Source: Desulfofundulus salinus
Lineage (GTDB): Bacteria > Bacillota > Desulfotomaculia > Desulfotomaculales > Desulfovirgulaceae
NCBI RefSeq assembly: GCF_003627965.1
Contig: NZ_RBWE01000001.1
Coordinates: forward strand, 386,026 to 442,335
Direction of reading: 5' to 3'
Length of the DNA: 56,310 bases
Part shown: positions 34,540 to 42,864 of the stretch, piece after piece
Numbering within the stretch: the first letter of the stretch is position 1
Layout: each line of letters starts with the position of its first letter
Notes under the pieces: generated by a model
What the model was told of the DNA's origin: nothing
The model's input: only the letters and a program-made list of their open reading frames with translations
Database searches by the model: none
Translations under genes and position numbers: made by a program

Positions 34540-35953
34540 GGCTACAATCTCACCCAGAAGATCCTGCTCAATCACCTGGTTTCCGGTACCCTGCAGCCGG
34601 GTCAGGAGATCGCCATCAGGATAGATCAAACTCTTACCCAGGATGCTACCGGTACCATGGCTTACCTGCAGTTTGAGGCTATGGGCATCCCCCGGGTCAA
34701 AACCGAACTTTCTGTATCTTACGTGGATCATAATACCCTGCAGACCGGCTTTGAAAACGCCGACGACCACCGGTTTTTACAAAGTACGGCGGCTAAATAC
34801 GGGGCTTATTTCTTCAGGGCGGGTAACGGCATCTGCCACCAGGTTCACCTGGAAAGGTTCGGCGTACCCGGCAAAACCCTGCTGGGATCGGACAGCCATA
34901 CCCCCACGGCCGGGGGCCTGGGCATGCTGGCCATTGGGGTGGGCGGTCTGGACGTGGCGGTGGCCATGGGCGGAGGTCCTTTCCATATGATTATGCCCAG
35001 GGTGGTCAACATCCGGCTGCACGGCCGGCTGGCGCCGTGGGCCACGGCCAAGGATGTGATCCTGGAGGTTTTACGCCGCCTTACCGTTAAAGTGCGCCTG
35101 CGGGCCGTGCATTGGCATGGGGCAGGCTCCCCCTTCCGGCGGGGTTTCGGTGCGCACCATCAACCGGAACTTCAAGGGGCGCAGCGGTACGGCCGATGCC
35201 CGGGTGTACCTGGCAGGCCCGGAAACCGCGGCAGCAACTGCCCTTACGGGCAGGCTGACCGATCCAAGGGAACTGGGTGACCCTCCGGTAATCGCGCTGC
35301 CTGAAAGATTCCATGTAGACGACCGCATGATTTTACCCCCTGCCGATAACTCGGATGACGTGGAAATCGTGCGCGGTCCAAACATAAAGCCCCTGCCGGT
35401 GGCTGAATCTCTACCCCGGAGCATACAGGGCCGGGTGCTCATTAAGGTAGGCGACAACATCACCACCGACCACATTATGCCGGCCGGAGCCAGGGTATTG
35501 CCCCTGCGTTCCAATATCCCGGCCATGGCCGAGTATGTTTTTGCCGCCGTGGATCCTTCTTTCCCCCGCAGAGCCAGGGAGGCCGGAGGCGGGATTATCG
35601 TGGGCGGGGAAAATTACGGCCAGGGCTCCAGCCGGGAGCATGCCGCGCTTGTTCCCATGTACCTGAGTGTGAAAGCCGTGCTGGCCAAATCCTTTGCCCG
35701 CATTCACCGGGACAACCTGATCAACTTTGGTATTCTGCCCCTTACCTTCATTGAGCCTGCAGATTACGACAGGTTGGAGCAGGACGACGTGCTGCAGATT
35801 GATCAGGTACACCAGGCCCTGCAAGAAGGAGCGGAACTGGAAGTTAAAAACGTCACCCGCAACATAACCTTTAAAGTCCGGGCGCAGCTAACGCCCCGGC
35901 AGGTGGAGATCATCCTGGCGGGAGGTTTGCTTAATCATACGCGCAGGGGTTAG
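34540..35953 (+). pseudogene. acn: Aconitate hydratase, 5'-truncated with internal deletion
   Basis: The frame from 34540 (GYNLTQKILLNHLVSGTLQP, DQTLTQDATGTMAYLQFEAM, GSDSHTPTAGGLGMLAIG) runs to RRLTVK near 35090. It then joins, in another frame, to [20 protein letters not shown], followed by [38 protein letters not shown] and [18 protein letters not shown], up to the stop at 35951-35953. About 230 residues are missing at the junction and the frame changes. The start codon and first few codons are replaced by the right end of the tnpB element. Would have interconverted citrate and isocitrate next to kor. Confidence 0.92.
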
Positions 35954-36037
35954 AACATGCGTAACTTGAAGTCAGCCGTGTAGCATTTAAGTTGATACCC
36001 ATGACGATTTTGGTCCTACCAACACAGGATGAAAATG

Positions 36038-36249
36038 GCTGCCGGTTTGCACGGAAGCGAGCGACCTTGAGCCGAGCAGATGCCAAACTTAGCGAGACCG
36101 AGGGCGGAGGCGGGGCCGAGGGCATGGATGCCCGAGGCCGGCCCCTGAGGCATGGATGCCGAATGGGCCGGGAACCCCGCCGGAGCCTGAGGTCGAGCGC
36201 TAGTTTTGGCCTGCGAGGCGAACGGAGCGAGCGCGTGCAAACGGCAGGC
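36038..36249. repeat. MITE-like element with terminal inverted repeats
   Basis: GCTGCCGGTTTGCACG (36038-36053) is the inverted complement, with two mismatches, of CGTGCAAACGGCAGGC (36234-36249). The 212-base interior is GC-rich, has GCGAGCGA/GGAGCGAGCGC arms and two GGCATGGATGCC-type palindromes (about 36122 and 36149), and no coding capacity. Second copies are not seen in this window. Confidence 0.6.
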
Positions 36250-36368
36250 AAGTGCTATTTTCTCGGGATAGAGTTACCTGCCGAGTCTTGACACCAGAGA
36301 TCATCAGTTCTTGGCATGAGATAAATACGGAACGTTATCCGGAGATAACTAAAGGAGCCCGATGCACA

Positions 36369-36770
36369 ATGGCTATGGAACTATCAAACAAAATGAGCCG
36401 GGGAATCATTGAGCGGATTAAGGAAATTAGCGGGCAGGATCCGCATTTATGCATGCAGTGCGGCACCTGCAGTGCGGGATGTACGGGCAGGGAGGTCATG
36501 GAACTGTTACCCCGGCAGGTCATGCGCCTGATCCAGCTGGGTGACGCCCGAGTCCTGCACTGCCGCTCCATTTGGGTCTGCAGCACCTGTTTGCTCTGTA
36601 CGGCCCGCTGCCCGCGGGGTATAGATCTGGCCCGGTTAATGGAAGCTCTACGGGTAATCAACCTGCGTTCGGGCAGGGAAGTGCTGGTGGCCGAAAAAAT
36701 ACCGGTGGAATTGCTCACCCGGGTTCCCCAGATGGCCTTGACCAGTGGTATGCGCAAGCTGAGCGCTTGA
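36369..36770 (+). CDS. hdrC: HdrC-like iron-sulfur protein
   Basis: 133 residues. Two [4Fe-4S] motifs: HLCMQCGTCSAGCTGREV (about 27-44) and VCSTCLLCTARCPRGIDL (about 73-90), the order and length of heterodisulfide reductase subunit C. Electron-transfer partner of HdrB. ATG 36369 lies 11 bases after AAAGGAG (36351-36357). The leader is shared with the scar at 14910. No hdrA is adjacent, so electrons may come from another flavoprotein such as the NuoEFG-like module (inference). Confidence 0.9.
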   Translation: MAMELSNKMSRGIIERIKEISGQDPHLCMQCGTCSAGCTGREVMELLPRQVMRLIQLGDARVLHCRSIWVCSTCLLCTARCPRGIDLARLMEALRVINLRSGREVLVAEKIPVELLTRVPQMALTSGMRKLSA

Positions 36771-36786
36771 AAAGGGGGGCATAGGG

Positions 36787-37665
36787 ATGAAAATACCATA
36801 CTTTCCGGGATGTACGCTATACAATAAAGCAAGAGGTCTGGATAATTCTACCCGGGCCTCCCTGGCCGCTCTGGGGGTGGAACTGGCCGAGCTGCCCCGG
36901 TGGACCTGCTGCGGAACGGTGTTTCCCCTGGCCCGGGATAATTACATGGGCATGGTCGCAGCGGCGCGTATTTTGGCCGGTGTCGCCGGAGAAGGAGAAG
37001 ACAGGCTGCTTACGGTATGCTCCTTCTGCTATAACGTTCTAAAACGGGTAAATTATGAAATGCAACATAATTTAGAGGCCAGGCAAAAGCTCAATAATTA
37101 CTTAGAAGAAAATTATACCGGGGAAATACAGGTGGTCCATCCACTGGAAATTTGCAAGGAACACGTGGGGTTTGACGCCATTCGGGCCAGAGCGGGCCGC
37201 AACCTGAAAGGGCTTAAAGTGGCCTGTTATTACGGTTGCATGCTTGTGCGGCCTGCTCTGGAGATGGGTTTTGACGATCCGGAAAACCCCACCATCATGG
37301 AAGAGCTGGTCGCCGCCCTTGGCGCAGAAGTGGTGGAATACCCCCATAAAACAACCTGCTGTGGTTCCTACCAGGTGCTGCACGAAAATGACCTGGTGAT
37401 GCAAAGGGTACAGGACATTCTCAACTCCGCCGTTGCTAAAGGGGCAGAAGCAATCATCACCAGTTGCCCCTTGTGCCAGTTTAACCTGGACTGGCTGCAG
37501 GAAAAAATCCTGGAACAAGACACCGGCTTTCGCCAAATTCCCGTTCTGTATTTCACCCAGCTTCTGGGGGTGGCCCTGGAACTCCCCCGGGAAAGCCTGG
37601 GACTGGAGCAGCATTACGTAGACCCCCGGCCTTTATTGCTGGGGGCTATGCCTCATCTTCGCTAA
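36787..37665 (+). CDS. hdrB: HdrB-like CCG-domain protein
   Basis: 292 residues. Two CCG domains: PYFPGCTLYNKARGLD ... PRWTCCGTVFPLA ... TVCSFCYNVLKR (about 4-90) and CYYGCMLVRPALEMG ... TTCCGSYQVLHEN ... ITSCPLCQFNLDW (about 145-240), providing cysteines for the noncubane clusters that reduce disulfides. The substrate in bacteria lacking CoM/CoB is unknown. Ten bases of spacing after hdrC and a Shine-Dalgarno site AAAAGGGGGG. Confidence 0.9.
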   Translation: MKIPYFPGCTLYNKARGLDNSTRASLAALGVELAELPRWTCCGTVFPLARDNYMGMVAAARILAGVAGEGEDRLLTVCSFCYNVLKRVNYEMQHNLEARQKLNNYLEENYTGEIQVVHPLEICKEHVGFDAIRARAGRNLKGLKVACYYGCMLVRPALEMGFDDPENPTIMEELVAALGAEVVEYPHKTTCCGSYQVLHENDLVMQRVQDILNSAVAKGAEAIITSCPLCQFNLDWLQEKILEQDTGFRQIPVLYFTQLLGVALELPRESLGLEQHYVDPRPLLLGAMPHLR

Positions 37666-37774
37666 AGGCGGCGAGAACCTCCCGTGCCTCCTGGATTCTT
37701 GCCGCAGGGACCCATATTTCCAGGGCGACCACCGGACCCATGATAACCTTCAAGCAGCGGTTGATGCCGGAGTA
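37646..37774 (-). pseudogene. DUF2007-type small protein, C-terminal remnant
   Basis: The minus frame from 37774 reads SGINRCLKVIMGPVVALEIW then VPAARIQEAREVLAAFSED, resembling the end of DUF2007 putative signal-transducing proteins. No start codon with a ribosome binding site and no N-terminal half. It overlaps the end of hdrB by 20 bases on the opposite strand. Confidence 0.45.
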
Positions 37775-37832
37775 TTATTTTTTAATTATTCTCTCCGGCC
37801 GGCCGCATTTTTTGTATCCTAATTTGTAGCCA

Positions 37833-38567
37833 TTAGAGTAACGTCGTGGCCAGGGAGTAAAGGGCCACGGCGGTGACCAGCAGGGGTACCCCCCGGCGAA
37901 AAAGTTCCTGGGATACCCGGGGAAAAATGCCGAGACCCACCATCTGGCCCAGCAGGGCAAAGGGGACCAGGGAAAGGGCGGTCAGGATGGTCTGCCGGTC
38001 CAGGGCCTGCACGGCCAGCAAAAGGAGCAGGCTGGCCGGGTAAACCAGGCAAAAGTAGGCGGCGGTGGTGGCCCGGAACTGCTCCTTGGGCACTCCCTGG
38101 TGATTTAAAAAGAGCACCACGGGAGGACCGGGCATGCTTACGCTGGCTCCCAGAAAGCCGCCTGCGGCTCCCACTGCGGCTTCGGTCCAGGAACCAAAAG
38201 ACCTGCGGGGTACCCAGTCCAGGAGGAGGGCCAGGGCAAAGGCCAGGGTAACCAGGGCAATGATGATTTTGAGCCGGGTGACGTCAAAGTGGATAAAAAC
38301 GTAGGCTCCCAGGGGAATGCCGGCCAGACCGCCCAGGGACAGGTTTCTGGCCATCGGCTTGATGATGTTCTTCCGTACCTGGTACGTGAGGAGGGCCAGC
38401 GAACAAAAAGAAATGACCATGGTCATACACACGGCGGTGTGGGCGTCGTAGGCCAGCACCAGCAGGGGGACGAGTACGAGGGCTGCGCCAAAACCGGTCA
38501 CGGCCTGCAGGGTAGTGGCCATGGTTACGGCCAGGGCAGCTACCAGCCAGGAAACGGAAAACAACAT
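37833..38567 (-). CDS. TauE/SafE family sulfite/sulfonate exporter-like permease
   Basis: 244 residues, about 8 hydrophobic helices in two repeats. First repeat TLQAVTGFGAALVLVPLLVL, second AAGGFLGASVSMPGPPVVLF, both standard for TauE/SafE (PF01925). Probably moves a sulfur-containing anion or another small anion; substrate unproven. ATG 38567, with TCGGAGGG at 38575-38582 on its strand, is preferred over ATG 38573 or 38609. A fragment of a second copy lies at 22247-22352. Confidence 0.88.
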   Translation of the reverse strand: MLFSVSWLVAALAVTMATTLQAVTGFGAALVLVPLLVLAYDAHTAVCMTMVISFCSLALLTYQVRKNIIKPMARNLSLGGLAGIPLGAYVFIHFDVTRLKIIIALVTLAFALALLLDWVPRRSFGSWTEAAVGAAGGFLGASVSMPGPPVVLFLNHQGVPKEQFRATTAAYFCLVYPASLLLLLAVQALDRQTILTALSLVPFALLGQMVGLGIFPRVSQELFRRGVPLLVTAVALYSLATTLL

Positions 38568-38829
38568 CGCCATCCCTCCGAGTCGGTCATATGAGAATAG
38601 GAAAAACATATATAATTATACACTACATTGAGATGACCAGGTGTGTTTTTTTGAAGCCGCGTCCGGGAAGAGACGGGGTGTTTCTTTTTTGTGGCGAGGC
38701 ACAGTCATGGAAGGCATAAATGTACGAGTTGTGACAAATGTATTAAGACATTATACGGTACAATTATGGCAATTACAGGAAGTCAATCCTTGCCTTTAAA
38801 GTCTCATAAAATGAAATGGAGGGATTTCA

Positions 38830-38922
38830 ATACCTGTTGTGGAAGTACTAAAAGACATTTACTGGGTGGGGGCAGTGGGCTGGAACATCCGCTATTTCCA
38901 TGGCCCAGCCTATATTAATTAG
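38830..38922 (+). pseudogene. Flavodiiron protein N-terminal remnant
   Basis: The 31 codons from ATA 38830 read PVVEVLKDIYWVGAVGWNIR then YFHGPAYIN and stop, matching the first residues of FprA (compare KIYWVGGIDWDLRYFHGYL in the intact gene). A GGAGGG sits 7 bases before the ATA, as if ATG had mutated to ATA. The remainder of the 390-bp gap between TauE/SafE and lapA holds no other recognisable gene. Confidence 0.72.
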
Positions 38923-38957
38923 CGGATTTCGTTAGCAAAAAATAGGGGGCGAAGAGC

Positions 38958-39323
38958 ATGAGTAAAACGCAGGTTTACTTTATCCTGGCCCTGGCTTTAG
39001 CCGTGCTGATGGCGGTTTTTGCCTTGCAGAATCTTGAACCGGTTAGCATCAACTTTCTGTTCTGGCACCTGGACGGCATCTCCAAGGTGCTGGTGATCCT
39101 GTTTTCTACCCTAGCGGGGGCCCTGGCGGTGTTGTTCCTGGGTGTGTGGTGGCAGTTCAGGAGGTACCTTTACATCAGGCGCCTGGAAGGGGAAATTCAG
39201 AAACTGCAGAGCGAGCTTGACGATCATAAAAAGAGTGCCGGAGTTTCCCCCGCCGGTCAGCTGTCGGCCGGAGCAACCGGCCCGGCCAAAGCAGGACCGG
39301 AAAAGAACAACGTTTATCATTAA
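38958..39323 (+). CDS. LapA-domain (DUF1049) membrane protein
   Basis: 121 residues. Two membrane helices (about 6-25 and 43-67) separated by the LEPVSINFLFWHLDG motif of the LapA/DUF1049 family, then a charged coiled-coil-like stretch (IRRLEGEIQKLQSELDDHKK) and a disordered Ala/Gly/Pro-rich tail. Family members help lipopolysaccharide assembly in Gram-negatives; the role in a Firmicute is unknown. ATG 38958. Confidence 0.82.
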   Translation: MSKTQVYFILALALAVLMAVFALQNLEPVSINFLFWHLDGISKVLVILFSTLAGALAVLFLGVWWQFRRYLYIRRLEGEIQKLQSELDDHKKSAGVSPAGQLSAGATGPAKAGPEKNNVYH

Positions 39324-39440
39324 TCCTAAGCGGTGAATTCAAGGCCAGAAATTCGAACGCATCGCTCTATAGCTTGTTCCCGGGAGGAAATTTGCCCGGC
39401 CCGTTGAATGTTAAAAGCATTAAGTTTAAAATTTTAAATA

Positions 39441-39487
39441 AGGAGGTGTGCGCAACGCCCTGCCCCCCGGGGGGCTTGCGCTTTTTT
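39441..39487 (+). promoter_or_regulatory. Terminator-like hairpin between a Shine-Dalgarno site and the MFS start codon
   Basis: AGGAGGTG (39441-39448) is followed by a stem GCGCAA (39450-39455)/TTGCGC (39476-39481) with inner GCCC/GGGC and C-G-rich loop, then TTTTTT (39482-39487) abutting ATG 39488. The terminator sits exactly between the ribosome binding site and the start codon, suggesting attenuation or translation control of the exporter. Confidence 0.6.
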
Positions 39488-40879
39488 ATGAACGATAACG
39501 AAAGCATGAAAAAATACGTTTTGCTGGCGGCCACTCTGGCTTCCTTTTTAACTCCCTTTATGGGCAGTGCCGTTAACCTGGCCGTTCCGGCCATTGGACG
39601 GGAGTTTCACCTGGAAGCATTGATGCTCAACTGGATTGTTACTTCCTATCTCCTGGCCTCCTCTGTTTTCTTGCTTCCCTTTGGCCGGGCTGCGGATCTG
39701 TACGGCAGGAAAAAAGTCTTTCTGGCCGGGATCATTACTTATACCTTGCTGTCCCTTTTAAGCGGTCTGGCCACTTCAGGGGAAATGCTGATCCTTTTCC
39801 GCATCCTGCACGGGATTGGCGGGGCCATGATCTTCGGCACCGGCGTGGCCATCCTGACCGGCGTATTTCCTCCCCAGGAACGGGGGAAAGTGCTGGGCAT
39901 CAACGTGGCGGCTGTTTATACGGGGCTATCCCTGGGGCCGGTGGTGGGCGGGTTCTTAACCCACCAGCTGGGCTGGCGTTATATTTTCCTCCTGAACTTT
40001 TTGCTTGGCTTGATTGTGGTCCTGGTCACCGTGTTTAAACTCAAGGGAGAATGGAGGGATGGGCGGGGTGAAAAATATGACCCGGCGGGGGCGGTCCTTT
40101 ACAGCCTGGGCATGACGGCGTTGATGTACGGCATAGCGGCCGTTAATTCTGCCCCCCATGCCCCGTGGGTTCTGTTACTGGGCGTGGTTTTGCTGGCCTC
40201 CTTTATCCGGCAGGAGTTGCGTTACCGGTATCCCTTGTTAAACCTCAATCTTTTCCGCAACCTGGTTTTTGCCTTTTCCAACCTGGCGGCGCTCATTCAC
40301 TATAGCGCCACCTTTGCGGTGGGGTTTTTGCTTTCCCTGTACCTGCAGGTGGTCAGGGGGCTGGATGCCCAGACTGCCGGCTTTATCCTCCTGGCGCAGC
40401 CCATTCTGATGGCCCTTCTTTCCCCGCTGGCCGGCAGGCTTTCCGACCGTGTTGAGCCGCGGTTGCTTGCTTCCCTGGGGATGGCTTTGAGCTTTGCCGG
40501 GCTTTTCCTTTTTTCCCTTATAAACAAAACCACTCCTCTGTGGACGATAATGGGATATCTGGTGTTGCTTGGCATTGGTTTTGCTCTGTTTTCTTCGCCC
40601 AATACCAATGCGGTAATGAGTGCAGTGGAAAAACGCTATTACGGGGTGGCTTCGGCCACCCTGGGTACCATGCGTCTGGTCGGCCAGGCTTTAAGCATGG
40701 CCCTGGTCACCTTCTTCTTTGGCCTTTATCTGAAGGGCACGGCCATCACTCCGGCTGCGAGTCCGCTCTTACTGAAAAGTATGCATATATCGTTTTTGCT
40801 CTTTGCCGTGCTCTGCGCCGGCGGCGTGTTTTTCTCCCTGGCCCGGGGGGAGGTCCGTGAAAAAGAAGGGCGGCTGTAA
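39488..40879 (+). CDS. MFS drug exporter, DHA2 (EmrB/QacA) type
   Basis: 463 residues, 14 predicted membrane helices. LNWIVTSYLLASSVFLLPFG and GRAADLYGRKKVFLAG (motif A, about 70-85), then AVYTGLSLGPVVGGFL (motif C) are typical of the EmrB/QacA family, which exports hydrophobic or cationic compounds by proton antiport. ATG 39488 directly follows a hairpin/T-tract; ATG 39506 is an alternative without a ribosome binding site. The frame is open further upstream. Confidence 0.85.
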   Translation: MNDNESMKKYVLLAATLASFLTPFMGSAVNLAVPAIGREFHLEALMLNWIVTSYLLASSVFLLPFGRAADLYGRKKVFLAGIITYTLLSLLSGLATSGEMLILFRILHGIGGAMIFGTGVAILTGVFPPQERGKVLGINVAAVYTGLSLGPVVGGFLTHQLGWRYIFLLNFLLGLIVVLVTVFKLKGEWRDGRGEKYDPAGAVLYSLGMTALMYGIAAVNSAPHAPWVLLLGVVLLASFIRQELRYRYPLLNLNLFRNLVFAFSNLAALIHYSATFAVGFLLSLYLQVVRGLDAQTAGFILLAQPILMALLSPLAGRLSDRVEPRLLASLGMALSFAGLFLFSLINKTTPLWTIMGYLVLLGIGFALFSSPNTNAVMSAVEKRYYGVASATLGTMRLVGQALSMALVTFFFGLYLKGTAITPAASPLLLKSMHISFLLFAVLCAGGVFFSLARGEVREKEGRL

Positions 40880-40897
40880 ACGCGCCACCCGGATTTT

Positions 40898-41176
40898 TTA
40901 ATCAAACAGATCTTCAAATAACTCGAAGATGCTGCGTTTCTTTTTGTGCTTGTGGTAGCCGTGATGGCCGTAGTGGTCGTGATGGTGATGGCGGTGGTGC
41001 TCGTCGTAATCCTTATAATGCTGAAATTCGCCGTGGAACTCCCGGGCCAGGGCAATCACCTTTTCCAGTTCTCCGCCGTCGAGCCACACCCCGTGGCAGC
41101 GGGAGCAGACATCCAGCAAAACCCCGAAGCGGGGCACTTCCCTCAGGGGTACATGGCATACCGGGCATTCCTTCAT
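40898..41176 (-). CDS. zf-TFIIB domain zinc-ribbon protein
   Basis: 92 residues. One TFIIB-type zinc ribbon, CPVCHVPLREV ... DVCSRCHGVWLDGGELEKV (about 4-42), followed by a His-rich stretch (about 62-84, with runs of HHRHHHHDHYGHH) and a basic/acidic tail. The His run might bind metals. ATG 41176 is chosen because AAGGAGG lies 10 bases upstream on its strand. Convergent with the MFS gene. Function unknown. Confidence 0.78.
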   Translation of the reverse strand: MKECPVCHVPLREVPRFGVLLDVCSRCHGVWLDGGELEKVIALAREFHGEFQHYKDYDEHHRHHHHDHYGHHGYHKHKKKRSIFELFEDLFD

Positions 41177-41268
41177 CAAGACAAGACCTCCTTCAAACAC
41201 ATTTTGCTTCCATTATAACCGGAACTGGTCATGATGTAAGCATGGCTTTTCCCATGGCCCTGGTATTA

Positions 41269-42030
41269 CTACTGGCTGTTGGGCGATGATTCCAGCCACC
41301 GGGCGTTCTCTATAGCGGTGAGAAATTTTTCCCGGATGTCGGGATAGGCTTTCGCCATCAAGCCGACCAGGGTGCGTATTTCTTCCCGCTTCGTTTTACC
41401 GCTGGCAGGACAGGGGTTGTCCATCACGGGAAGATTTTCCGCCCGCGCAATGCCGGCCAGGGTGGCTTCCGGCAGATAAATAAGGGGGCGGATGAGTACC
41501 AGGCCGCTTCTGGCCAGATGGGTCACCGGTGTAAAGGTGGCCAGGCGGCCGGTATAGACCCAGTTTAAAAGAAAGGTTTCCAGGAGATCATCCAGGTGAT
41601 GCCCCAGGGCCACCTTGTTGCAACCCAGCCGCCGGGCCGCTTCGTGCAGGGCACCCCGGCGCAGGTGGGCACACAGGGCGCAGGGGTTTTCCTCCCGGCG
41701 GTGTTCAAAGACGATGGCTCCGATGGCCGTTTGTTCCACGTGAAATGGTATGTCCCGTTCCCGGCAAAAGGAGGCCAGCGGGGCGGCATCCACCGGCCAG
41801 CCCAGGTCAAGAAAGACGGCGTGAAAGTCAAAGGAAAGCGGGGAATAGTTTTTAAGCAGCCACATTATGTACAGGAGAGCGGAACTATCCTTGCCCCCCG
41901 AAACACCTACGGCAATTTTATCGCCTGCCGTGATCATGGAGTACCGGTAGATTGCCCGTTTCACTTTCGTCAGGAACCATTTCCCGTAGGTGCGCTTGAT
42001 TTGGTAGACTGCCTTACCCTGGCCCTTCAT
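41269..42030 (-). CDS. TtcA/TtuA-like tRNA thiolation PP-loop ATPase
   Basis: 253 residues. PP-loop AVGVSGGKDSSALLYIMWLL (about 41-60), the C-x-x-C of ENPCALCAHLRRGALHEAA (about 114-132), LGHHLDDLLETFLLN, and a third Cys in NPCPASGKTKREE. This is the TtcA group, which adds sulfur to a tRNA cytidine or uridine using a [4Fe-4S] cluster held by three cysteines. ATG 42030 behind CGGAGG. Stand-alone. Confidence 0.88.
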   Translation of the reverse strand: MKGQGKAVYQIKRTYGKWFLTKVKRAIYRYSMITAGDKIAVGVSGGKDSSALLYIMWLLKNYSPLSFDFHAVFLDLGWPVDAAPLASFCRERDIPFHVEQTAIGAIVFEHRREENPCALCAHLRRGALHEAARRLGCNKVALGHHLDDLLETFLLNWVYTGRLATFTPVTHLARSGLVLIRPLIYLPEATLAGIARAENLPVMDNPCPASGKTKREEIRTLVGLMAKAYPDIREKFLTAIENARWLESSPNSQ

Positions 42031-42182
42031 GCCTTACCTCCGGTTTTCCTGACAAAGGTCATTTAACCATATATATATCAAGGTTAGAAACCTCCGATTC
42101 TTGCCATTCTATTTAGACTTAAAATCGTGTAATATTAAAGAGCAATGGTAAATACCATTAATTCTTTGTAGAGGGTGAGCCA

Positions 42183-42554
42183 ATGAGTCTCTTTTATGGT
42201 GATGTACAAAAAATTGTTGTACCGCGCATTGTTCGCCTGGCCCGGGAGATGAATCTCGGCGCCGGCCAGGCCGTAGAGCTGGACTGCCCGCGGGCGACCC
42301 TTTTGAACATTGCCTTTCGCATCCGCACTACCGGGACCGTGAATCTCTTTGTAGAGGAGCACAACGGGCAGGAATGGGAGACCACCGGCAGGCTGGAGGT
42401 CGAAGAAGGGGAAACTGTGTGGCACCACATATTAAAGCACCCCGGCTTCCGGCTACGCGTGACAAATCCCTCGCCAGCCGATGCCGTGGAGGTTTCCATT
42501 GAAGCCAACCTGCCCTGCCTGAAAGAACTTGGTGAAATAAATAGCATAAAATAG
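42183..42554 (+). CDS. Hypothetical protein, DUF6385-like beta-rich
   Basis: 123 residues. Predominantly beta-strand pattern with alternating hydrophobic residues (VVPRIVRLAREMNLGAGQAV, VNLFVEEHNGQEWETTGRLE). No signal peptide or catalytic motif; the overall sequence recalls small DUF6385-type proteins of clostridia, which I cannot confirm. ATG 42183 follows GAGGGTGAGCC. Single gene. Confidence 0.6.
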   Translation: MSLFYGDVQKIVVPRIVRLAREMNLGAGQAVELDCPRATLLNIAFRIRTTGTVNLFVEEHNGQEWETTGRLEVEEGETVWHHILKHPGFRLRVTNPSPADAVEVSIEANLPCLKELGEINSIK

Positions 42555-42629
42555 CCGGTGTCAAAAAAACTCGGCGGGACAAGCCGTGTCACAGTAAAGC
42601 CACCGTAATAGAATCTTAACGCGTAAATG

Positions 42630-42850
42630 TTTCAGTCAACTTGCTTAAGGCACGGTGTTGTCCCTCTCACTCATATGTTCCCCAGCACTCACTGAAAAAG
42701 CTATACTGGAAAGAGCAGCGTTTACTACTTGTTACATCAGTCTTAAAAAGAGCAGCATTTCCGGTGAGTGCTGGGTTACCGGCGCTCCGCAAAATCGTTC
42801 GTTCTGGACAACGCCGTGCTTTTGGAGTAATCAGAGCGGTTTTACTGAAC
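42630..42850. repeat. Nested inverted-repeat element (MITE-like)
   Basis: Outer ends TTCAGTCAAC (42630) and the complement of GTTTTACTGAA (about 42839-42849); next, GCACGGTGTTGTCC (42650-42663) against GGACAACGCCGTGC (42807-42820); inner CCCAGCACTCAC (about 42680) against GTGAGTGCTGGG (about 42763). Between them are two copies of AAAGAGCAGCrTTT. No reading frame of interest. It fills the gap between the hypothetical gene and DUF763. Confidence 0.6.
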
Positions 42851-42864
42851 TTTTACCCTTAGCG

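Noticed and set aside
36288-36325. Sigma-A promoter before hdrC
   Set aside because: TTGACA is present at 36288-36293 but no acceptable -10 box occurs 16-18 bases later.
37768-37800. Terminator after hdrB (CCGGAG ... CTCCGG)
   Set aside because: The stem is only six pairs with a 20-base AT-rich loop and no T-tract after it, so a terminator call is not supported.
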